Shown piece by piece: positions 1-5,948 of a DNA stretch of 18,371 nt. Under the pieces are notes generated by a model. The model was not told the DNA's origin and did not search any database. It saw nothing but the letters and a program-made list of their open reading frames with translations. Position 1 is the first letter of the stretch, and every line of letters begins with the position of its first letter. Location: positions 1-18,371 of the forward strand of contig CAKUKT010000017.1 of assembly GCA_934663655.1 (NCBI GenBank), in the 5' to 3' direction. This stretch comes from an uncultured Victivallaceae bacterium (GTDB lineage: Bacteria; Verrucomicrobiota; Lentisphaeria; Victivallales; Victivallaceae). The position numbers were made by a program, and so were the translations under genes.

Positions 1-535
1 AAACGATGTTCAGAATCACCGCGCCCGAACTGATCCATGCCGAGCGGGAAGCATGTTCGCTCACGCGCATGATCGCCAGATAACACTGCGACACCCCCGT
101 CAACAGGTATGACCAGCTGGCGATCCTCAAATATTCCGCCCCGATCCGAACCAGTTCCGGATCGTGCGCAAAAAGCAGCATGAGCTTTTCCGGGAAGCAG
201 CGGCAACCGATGAAAAATGCCACCGAAACCAGCATCGCTTCGTTGATGCTCAAGCCGAAAATCTCCCCGAGCATCTTCTTGTCCTCTTTGCCCCAGTATT
301 GGGCTCCGAGAATACCAACTCCGCAGACAATCGCTCCCAGAAGCATGTTCTGAACGAATTGGATCTGGGTCGCCAGCGAAACCGCCGCCATTGCGTTCTG
401 GCTCACCTTGCCCAGCATCACCGCGTCCGCCGCCGCCACCAGCGCCAGCATCAGATTCTGCAGGGTGATCGGAAATGCCAGCGACAGCAGTTTACGGTTA
501 AAAACCCGATCGTTGAGTATGTTAGTTATGAACAT
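1..535 (-). CDS. MATE family efflux transporter, N-terminal part (cut by window edge)
   Basis: Reading the minus strand from the ATG at 535 gives 178 residues with no stop before the window edge, so the gene is partial here. The product starts MFITNILNDRVFNRKLLSLA, followed by hydrophobic helices and stretches such as FPITLQNLMLALVAAADAVM, GVGILGAQYWGKED and YLRIASWSYLLTGVSQCYL. This is the pattern of the first five or so helices of MATE (multi-antimicrobial extrusion, NorM/DinF-like) transporters, which exchange Na+ or H+ for organic cations or other small molecules across the inner membrane. Family members are about 450 residues, so roughly 270 are missing. No strong Shine-Dalgarno sequence precedes the ATG. 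The gene is divergent from the amidase at 925 across a 389-bp gap. The substrate cannot be told from sequence. Confidence 0.88.
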   Translation of the reverse strand, partial: MFITNILNDRVFNRKLLSLAFPITLQNLMLALVAAADAVMLGKVSQNAMAAVSLATQIQFVQNMLLGAIVCGVGILGAQYWGKEDKKMLGEIFGLSINEAMLVSVAFFIGCRCFPEKLMLLFAHDPELVRIGAEYLRIASWSYLLTGVSQCYLAIMRVSEHASRSAWISSGAVILNIV

Positions 536-924
536 GGTTACGGTTTGTAAATGAAATGTTGGGCACAATACACAAAAACTCCGCCCCGGAAATGCGTACA
601 ACCGCCTTCCCAAGCCGGAAGTCATTCCTATACTATAATACATTTGCGGCGTAATGCAACCCGGAAAATTGCAGCCGGGATAATTTATATCGATTTACAG
701 TGAAACTTCCGACTGCCGGGTAACTACTACGCTATGCCAGCCCTCCGCCTCCCTTCCGGATCACTGTATGCTGATGAACACAAACTTCCCAAAACTTGCA
801 AAATTCTTCATCGCAGTATAAAGTAGAAAAACGACACCGGCGGCGTTCAAGGGCGGACTCTTCCGCCGCCGTATTGTCACAAAACCTCTGAAATGTACGC
901 TTAAGACACTTTGGAAACCGGAAT
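536..924. other. 389-bp divergent intergenic region without a gene
   Basis: I see no credible coding frame between the MATE gene and the amidase. Possible signals are weak. On the minus strand, TTGCAT (659-654) and TATAGT (637-632) are 16 bp apart and could drive the MATE gene. On the plus strand, TTGTCA (874-879) lies 16 bp from TACGCT (896-901), upstream of the amidase. Hairpins include CCCGG/CCGGG at 660-664/675-679 and GGCGG/CCGCC at 852-856/863-867. Neither is followed by a T-run, so I do not call them terminators. Confidence 0.4.
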
Positions 925-1863
925 ATGTTCAGACAAATAATTAAAATAGTTTTCACCATACCGGTATTGTTCATCATGGTCGGTGCTGCAAAACCGACTG
1001 CTGTCGCCTCCGCCCCGGCGGCGGTTGGGCTGAACCGCGACAAAAACGGCGTCGAAACCTTCTTTATTTTCGGAACCGGCGCAACCGGCAAACTTGAGGA
1101 TCTGCCAGCCGAACTGAAACGCAGCGGCTATCGTGAAGCGGATATCTCCGGCTGGAGCAGTCGGACCGATTACGCCGGATTGCTCTCGGCACTCAGGAAC
1201 CACGGCATTGCAGTGCCCCGCTGTTATGTGCCGGAACCGGGAAAGGCGGCGTGGTTCCGGCAGAATATCGCCGGTCCGGAACCGGAGGAGCAAGGAGAGC
1301 GCACCATTTCTTTTGTCCGTGCTCTCATTGAAAACAACAGCTATAACCGGCGTTACAAGTTGCCGGGCAAATTCCGCGCCGTCCGCTATGTGACGATCCA
1401 CAACACCGCCGAACCCTTTTCCGCACGCCAGGAACGTGACCGGGTGGATACCCGGCGCGATAAGGCCAGTGTTTCGTTTCACTTCGCGGTAGACGAACGC
1501 GAAGCGGTACAGATTCTCCCGCTGGACATCCACGGCTGGCATGCGGGAGACGGTTCAAAGGGTTCTGGAAACTGTGAAAGCATCGGAGTGGAAATCTGCC
1601 GCAGCCAGTGCCGTGGAGAAGCGGACTGGCAATACCGACGCAGCGAAGCGAATGCGGAAATTCTCGCCGCGGCGCTGCTGCGCCACTTCAAACTTACGGC
1701 TGCCGACCTGCGGATGCATCAGGATTGGAACGGGAAATACTGTCCGCACCGGATTCTTGAGGAGAACCGTTTTGAATCGTTCCGCGCGCACGTCGCCGAA
1801 CGCCTTGCGAAAGATCCGGATGAGGAGGAGAGCGCCATCCTGCGTGCTCTCGCCGCAAAGTGA
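925..1863 (+). CDS. Exported N-acetylmuramoyl-L-alanine amidase (amidase_2 / T7 lysozyme fold)
   Basis: The product is 312 residues and starts with a signal peptide or membrane anchor (IIKIVFTIPVLFIMVG, residues 5-20). The catalytic domain spans about 150-290. VTIHNTA gives H159; the C-terminal HQDWNGKYCPHRI gives H265 and, eight residues on, C273, with K271 between. This H...H-x7-C layout with a K-x-C pair matches the zinc ligands and catalytic lysine of T7-lysozyme-type amidases (T7 H17, H122, K128, C130). GVEIC (E223) is also family-like. The enzyme should cut the amide between N-acetylmuramate and L-alanine in peptidoglycan, outside the membrane. Residues 40-125 match nothing I recognise and may bind wall or partner. 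The upstream Shine-Dalgarno is poor, but the signal peptide begins right at this ATG. The gene stands alone and no intrinsic terminator is visible after it. A host cell-wall hydrolase is more likely than a phage lysin because no phage genes are near. Confidence 0.88.
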   Translation: MFRQIIKIVFTIPVLFIMVGAAKPTAVASAPAAVGLNRDKNGVETFFIFGTGATGKLEDLPAELKRSGYREADISGWSSRTDYAGLLSALRNHGIAVPRCYVPEPGKAAWFRQNIAGPEPEEQGERTISFVRALIENNSYNRRYKLPGKFRAVRYVTIHNTAEPFSARQERDRVDTRRDKASVSFHFAVDEREAVQILPLDIHGWHAGDGSKGSGNCESIGVEICRSQCRGEADWQYRRSEANAEILAAALLRHFKLTAADLRMHQDWNGKYCPHRILEENRFESFRAHVAERLAKDPDEEESAILRALAAK

Positions 1864-2090
1864 CTTTTAAAATCATCTCTTCCCGCTTTTGAACCCCGGC
1901 TCACTCCCGCAATAAAAGCATGGTTTCCCCTCTCCCCCCAGGTAGGGAGTGCATAAACCGGATCGCAACCACGCCTTATATTTTGGAAAACATCGCGGCC
2001 CGATGACAGTTCGCCGTTTTCCCCGCCGATATTCCGCCTGCCGTTCCGAGCACTGCCGCCATCCGGCCCAATCACACCATCTGCCACCGT
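1864..2090. other. 227-bp gap between convergent genes
   Basis: There is no convincing gene. The gap holds one copy of a 23-bp exact repeat (2021-2043) and a short hairpin, CTCCC/GGGAG at 1932-1936/1945-1949, without a T-run. The minus frame stays open past the stop of the 786-residue gene for over 100 codons, but only because it runs antisense to the GC-rich amidase gene. Confidence 0.5.
2021..2043. repeat. 23-bp exact direct repeat, non-coding copy
   Basis: Bases 2021-2043 are identical to 2496-2518, which lie inside the adjacent 786-residue gene. Both copies are in the same orientation, and identity ends on both sides (t/c before, t/a after). The core reads CGATATTCCGCC. The match is far longer than chance would give in 18 kb. 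Confidence 0.8.
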
Positions 2091-4451
2091 TCACCCCGCC
2101 AGCGCCGACACGATTTTCTCCTCGGACAGATCATTGAACGTAACCGGTTGACGTTGTACGCAGACTCTGACAAACAACGGCTTCATGAAACTGTTGATAT
2201 ATTGGCGCCGGCAATCGGTATGCGAAAAAATATCTTCAACCCACGATTTCCGGGACATCAGATAGGCATTCAGAGCCTCGGTGGCCAACGCAATTTCGTC
2301 TGCGCCAAAACAAAATTCCCTGGACAGATGCTCAAAGTGAAGTGTCACCAATTTCAACATCGCCACCGAATCGTCCGCTATGAAATTATCCATTACTTTT
2401 TTAGATATGCACGACCCGATTGTCCCCCCAATAACTCCGCCGATCACACTCCCGACAACAGGTATGAATGCCCCGCCGACAACAGCGCCGAGCACCCCCG
2501 CCGATATTCCGCCTGCCGAAACCGCAATGTTTTTCACGCATTGCATACCGGAAATCCGGCTGCAAACCATTTTGCTGACTTCAATGGATGAGACCACCAC
2601 CAGCATTGCCGCCGCAGCGGTGGAAGCACTTTTGAGCGTGGCGTTGGCGGTTTTATTGAAATTACCCGTCGAACCACCGAGCTTGTAAAGTCCCTCTCCA
2701 AACCGGTGAGCAAGTTTGCCGCTGCCGAAATTAAAGTTGATCACACTGTCAAGAAATGCATTGACCGCGGGAATCCTCTGTGCCTGTGACGCAATGACAA
2801 ATGCTGCAAACGCTTTTCCTCCCGCCTGTACCCCCACCATAACCGAAGACTTCAACGCCAGTTTGATATCCCGAGTTTTCCAGTAGACGATCGCAGTGGA
2901 AATAATGAACGAAATTCCGCCCGCACTCAAACCGACGATGGTTCCGCGGTAAGCGTCGAATGCCAGACTTTCAATAGTTCCGAACTTGCAGATCGCCTTT
3001 GCCTGCTCATAGGTAATATTGCCTCTCCTGACGATATTTCTGGCTTCGTCGGGATTGGAAACCCCGGGAACTTTGCCCTCGCTGATTTTTCTCTTCATCG
3101 CTTCCACCGCCGCGGCATATTGATCCCGCGGGACTTCGAGCTGCATCGGGGTCCCGTCTGGGTTCATGTAACGATAGTTTCCGGTCTGATCAGAAAAGGC
3201 CGCATTTACACTTTGATTAGCCGTGGCACAGTACTTCGTCTGAATGAAATCCCCATTGACGAGCCGGTCGGCTCCAGCTTTGGCATTGTCCCCTCCGACA
3301 ATCACAGCTTTTTTCCCGGTTAGCCGGTCGATCATGGTGTTCGCTTCTTCAGCGGCAAAACCGTGCGGCCCCCGGGCGTTGGGAGAAACAAGACGGACGT
3401 TTTTCTGCCGGCTCTCCGCAATACCTGGAATTGAACTGCCCCAGGTGGCCGCGTCAATCGCATATTTTGCCAGATTCTCTTTCCGCAGTTCATCGGCAAG
3501 TCTCATGCATTGCTCTTCGGTTTCCCGGCACATCGTACTGCAGAAATATTCATGTGGAGTTTGATCCGGATCTTCATAAAATTCCGCGATCCCGCAGGAG
3601 TTACACACCGCAATGTGGTCGCGGTAAAGATTGCTCACATAATAATCGCCATCCGCAAACGTGAAACGCTGGACGTCATTCTCGGGATTCAAAATAAAAT
3701 CATTGATCGCGTTTTCGTTTACCGCCAGATAATTACGAACAAAGCCCATGCCTTCGGACACGGAAATGCGCTTTGCTTGAAGAAACTTTTTCGAAACCGC
3801 TTCACAAATTTTGTTCAGGTATCCCGGAGCGAAAAAAAGTTCACTCCCGTCGAGAGACAACGAAATGAGTTTCTCCTGTCGAACTTTATAATTGGTCACA
3901 CAACGAACGAAATGTTCGTAACGTCGCTTGTCCTTGTCATTCTTTTTGTCATATTCAAGTTTGTCCAGCAGCCCCGGTATATCGGCGTAAGTGAAGTCAT
4001 TGTTGAATATTTTTTCCAGCTTGTAATTGGCAAAAAACAATTCGCCCGCGCAATAAATCGAACTACCGGAAAAAATACACAGTAGCGTCACCGTCCAGCC
4101 ACCCGGTTCAAGAGAGAAAATTCCCATCCCGATGGCAAACAGAGTGTAAAAAACGACCAATGCCGCGAATATGGAACTATCTTCCTTGTAGTAATCAATC
4201 TTGTAACCGATTTTCGAAAGCAGGGAATCCTGAAGAAATTTCAATATTGTCGACACGAGAACAATCAAATAGGCCAGCGTCAACCACAAAGACGAGAACT
4301 GGAGCGCAAACAACAATCCGAACAGGGCGCATAAGATCACCGCCAGGGATGAAATCACCACCCGATCATAACTTATAAAATATTTTTTGCAGCCCTCAAT
4401 CATGGCGCCGCAGGCAATCAGCAAAATGAGAGTAAGCCAGAATAAATTCAT
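2091..4451 (-). CDS. Large membrane protein of unknown function with putative nuclease-like core, Zn ribbon and glycine zipper
   Basis: The product is 786 residues with no function I can name. Order: hydrophobic segments at about 3-19, 30-50, 53-75, 94-112 and 118-140; a charged soluble part at 145-280; a Cys cluster at 283-315 (CNSC at 283-286, H300, CSTMC at 304-308, C315) that looks like a zinc ribbon. A conserved-looking core at 358-500 begins HGFAAEEAN, then GGDNAKAGADRLVNGDF and IQTKY. The helix carrying E368/E369, AD at 394-395 and Q404-x-K406 are compatible with a PD-(D/E)XK nuclease of the Mrr type, where Q-x-K is common; this is my inference. Hydrophobic stretches follow at 504-522 and 536-556, then a glycine zipper (GAVVGG, GSVIGGVIGGTIG, about 647-681) and a Cys-containing tail. 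I recall similar uncharacterised proteins in gut Firmicutes but cannot name the family. The gene stands alone with visibly lower GC than its neighbours, suggesting transfer. No Shine-Dalgarno is seen. Confidence 0.8.
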   Translation of the reverse strand: MNLFWLTLILLIACGAMIEGCKKYFISYDRVVISSLAVILCALFGLLFALQFSSLWLTLAYLIVLVSTILKFLQDSLLSKIGYKIDYYKEDSSIFAALVVFYTLFAIGMGIFSLEPGGWTVTLLCIFSGSSIYCAGELFFANYKLEKIFNNDFTYADIPGLLDKLEYDKKNDKDKRRYEHFVRCVTNYKVRQEKLISLSLDGSELFFAPGYLNKICEAVSKKFLQAKRISVSEGMGFVRNYLAVNENAINDFILNPENDVQRFTFADGDYYVSNLYRDHIAVCNSCGIAEFYEDPDQTPHEYFCSTMCRETEEQCMRLADELRKENLAKYAIDAATWGSSIPGIAESRQKNVRLVSPNARGPHGFAAEEANTMIDRLTGKKAVIVGGDNAKAGADRLVNGDFIQTKYCATANQSVNAAFSDQTGNYRYMNPDGTPMQLEVPRDQYAAAVEAMKRKISEGKVPGVSNPDEARNIVRRGNITYEQAKAICKFGTIESLAFDAYRGTIVGLSAGGISFIISTAIVYWKTRDIKLALKSSVMVGVQAGGKAFAAFVIASQAQRIPAVNAFLDSVINFNFGSGKLAHRFGEGLYKLGGSTGNFNKTANATLKSASTAAAAMLVVVSSIEVSKMVCSRISGMQCVKNIAVSAGGISAGVLGAVVGGAFIPVVGSVIGGVIGGTIGSCISKKVMDNFIADDSVAMLKLVTLHFEHLSREFCFGADEIALATEALNAYLMSRKSWVEDIFSHTDCRRQYINSFMKPLFVRVCVQRQPVTFNDLSEEKIVSALAG
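2496..2518. repeat. 23-bp exact direct repeat, copy inside the 786-residue gene
   Basis: This copy encodes the SAGGISAG stretch (about residues 645-652) that opens the glycine-zipper segment. The other copy is at 2021-2043, about 475 bp away and outside the gene. In the non-coding copy the same reading frame continues only briefly (AGGISAGKTANCHRAAMF) before a stop. Confidence 0.8.
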
Positions 4452-4456
4452 GATGT

Positions 4457-4486
4457 CGTATAAATCCGGATTATTGGAATTGTCGA
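4457..4486 (-). promoter_or_regulatory. Possible promoter of the 786-residue membrane protein gene
   Basis: On the minus strand, TCGACA (4486-4481) is 18 bp from TATACG (4462-4457). If it is used, transcription would begin about at the ATG itself (4451), giving a leaderless mRNA. That would agree with the missing Shine-Dalgarno sequence. The boxes are only moderate matches, so this is tentative. Confidence 0.25.
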
Positions 4487-4599
4487 TACCATCCCGCAGG
4501 GGTCTATGGCGCCTTCAGTTCCAGTTTTTTCAGGGCTGGAGTATACCGGCATTCAGCGCTTTCAACAACGTCATCCCTCTTAAAATGGGTTGCCTGTCA

Positions 4600-4626
4600 C
4601 AAAAACGAACTGATGCCAACCATCAG
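4600..4626 (-). terminator. Possible intrinsic terminator after the M48 protease gene
   Basis: On the minus strand, CTGATG and CATCAG (4626-4610) form a perfect 6-bp stem with a 5-nt loop, followed by TTCGTTTTTG (4609-4600). The stem is short and not GC-rich, and it lies about 140 bp past the protease stop, so it is only a candidate. Confidence 0.35.
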
Positions 4627-4767
4627 GCCGAAATGTTAAACCTCACGCGAGGAATTGTATAATTTGAATATTTTACTTTCCCATTTACAACTCCGGCAGT
4701 CGTGACAGGGGTTTTGAAATTTTGAAACCAGATATACAATGCACTTCATCTCCACCCCTGGGTAGAC

Positions 4768-5640
4768 TCACCGGAAGATCACCCCTTTCCCTTTGGGAGC
4801 GGCTGCCTGCCGGTAGTACTCCTCCGCTTTCGGCAGGTTCTCCCGGAACTGCTGAATCCGATCGGCATCACAGGGGTGGGTGGAGGTGATCGTCTCCGTC
4901 CAGCTCGGCGTTTTCCCCTCGCTGAAACGGCTCCAGAAATCGATCGCCGCCTGAGGATCGTATCCGGCTTTCGCCATCAGAATCAAACCGATTTCATCGG
5001 CCTCATACTCATTTTCCCGGCTGAAGGGCAGCATCACTCCCAGTTGAGTTCCGATGCCGTAAACAGCGTTGGCGGTTTCATTGTTGAACCCCAGCGCCAC
5101 TCCGAGCGCCCCGAGGTTCTGCAGGTATCCCCAGGAGATCCGTTCGCCGCCGTGACGGGCGATCGCATGCGCGGCCTCATGGGCAACCACGCAGGCGAGT
5201 TCCGCTTCGTTTTTCATCACATCCATCAAGCCGGAATAGACGGCGACCTTGCCGCCGGGCAGACAGAACGCGTTCTGCGTTTCGGTTTCGAGCACAACGA
5301 ACTCCCAGTTGAAATCATCCTGATCGGCCACTTCCGCAATCGCCCTGCCGCAGCGCTCCAGCGCCTGATTGTACCTCGCATTGCCGGAACGGGGAAACTG
5401 CGCCTTATATTCCTGATACCCCTCCTCACCGAGCTGGTTTTCATAACTGGAGGTCGTCAGCAACAGCTGCGTCCGCCCGGTAACCGGCACCGAACGGCAA
5501 CCGGCAACCCCAAACAGCGCCATCAAGATTCCGAATATCATCAAAACCGTTTTCCGGCAACCCAACCTTATCTGCCGGCAGTTATTCCTCATACGGCGAC
5601 TAACGCTGTTGGTCGGCATGTCATCAACCTGAATTTTCAT
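4768..5640 (-). CDS. M48 family zinc metalloprotease, lipoprotein (LoiP/YcaL/BepA-like)
   Basis: The product is 290 residues. A hydrophobic stretch (about 31-47, TVLMIFGILMALFGVAG) ends in a lipobox with the lipidated Cys at C48. The zinc motif HEAAH is at 154-158, and SRENEYEAD at 207-215 supplies the third ligand (E211). GGKVAVYSGLMD and THPCDADRI are also typical of M48 proteases. Relatives (LoiP, YcaL, BepA of E. coli) act in the periplasm on outer-membrane proteins, so quality control of the envelope is the likely role. The segment before the hydrophobic core is unusually long (about 30 residues, rich in Arg), but the start at 5640 has a clear AGAGAGG 8 nt upstream, whereas the internal Met17 has none. 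The gene is monocistronic: it has its own promoter at 5781-5809, and a terminator ends the upstream operon. Confidence 0.9.
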   Translation of the reverse strand: MKIQVDDMPTNSVSRRMRNNCRQIRLGCRKTVLMIFGILMALFGVAGCRSVPVTGRTQLLLTTSSYENQLGEEGYQEYKAQFPRSGNARYNQALERCGRAIAEVADQDDFNWEFVVLETETQNAFCLPGGKVAVYSGLMDVMKNEAELACVVAHEAAHAIARHGGERISWGYLQNLGALGVALGFNNETANAVYGIGTQLGVMLPFSRENEYEADEIGLILMAKAGYDPQAAIDFWSRFSEGKTPSWTETITSTHPCDADRIQQFRENLPKAEEYYRQAAAPKGKGVIFR

Positions 5641-5780
5641 AATCGCAACCTCTCTCGGTATTCTCTACCCACTTGCAACATCCACCGTCACCTCGCAATG
5701 AATTTTTCCGGAGCCAACACTGGCATTCCCGGCCGGATGCGGAATCTGACTGGTCAATGGCGTATCTTTGCTGAAAGAAT

Positions 5781-5809
5781 ACTCTAATACATTTAGAACG
5801 TTTTGTCAA
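5781..5809 (-). promoter_or_regulatory. Sigma70-type promoter for the M48 protease gene
   Basis: On the minus strand, TTGACA (5809-5804) and TAGAGT (5786-5781) are separated by 17 bp. Transcription would start near 5774, giving a leader of about 134 nt before the ATG at 5640. No riboswitch-like structure is evident in that leader. Confidence 0.6.
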
Positions 5810-5835
5810 CCGGTTATCGAGAAAGTTATTCGTAT

Positions 5836-5878
5836 AAAAAAGAAAAATAAGCGGACATGTCAGCCACGTCCGCTCATT
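5836..5878 (-). terminator. Intrinsic terminator of the FAD oxidoreductase-UroD-glycosidase operon
   Basis: On the minus strand, AGCGGAC (5874-5868) pairs with GTCCGCT (5856-5850) around an 11-nt loop. The stem extends outward by further A-T pairs after one mismatch. It is followed by TATTTTTCTTTTTT. It lies about 70 bp past the glycosidase stop and before the protease promoter, cleanly separating the two units. Confidence 0.85.
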
Positions 5879-5948
5879 CTCCGGTAACCTCTCTCCTCCA
5901 TCCGATCCGACCATTTCCCGTCGTGGAAGAGGTTGAAACTGGCGACGG

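Larger units (their letters stand above)
4452..4767. other. 316-bp AT-rich intergenic region without a gene
   Basis: There is no gene I can support. It contains a possible promoter for the membrane-protein gene (4457-4486), a hairpin with a T-run on the minus strand (4600-4626), an isolated plus-strand TATAAT (4658-4663) just after a small CCTC/GAGG hairpin (4641-4652), and a GGTTT/AAACC inverted repeat at 4710-4729. Confidence 0.4.

Noticed and set aside
852..870. GGCGG/CCGCC hairpin as a terminator
   Set aside because: No gene ends upstream and no T-run follows; it lies in the leader or promoter area of the amidase gene.
1719..2087. Minus-strand frame of about 122 codons, in frame after the stop of the 786-residue gene
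   Set aside because: It starts at GTG without a ribosome binding site, matches no family and mostly runs antisense to the amidase; the openness comes from GC-rich codon bias. Stop-codon readthrough is not supported.
1873..2094. Minus-strand 73-codon frame containing a CFYCG stretch resembling a zinc knuckle
   Set aside because: A single Cys pair in a short frame without ribosome binding site or conserved context is likely coincidence.
4876..5787. Plus-strand 303-codon open frame
   Set aside because: It is antisense to the M48 protease, has low-complexity Arg/His-rich composition and no family motif.
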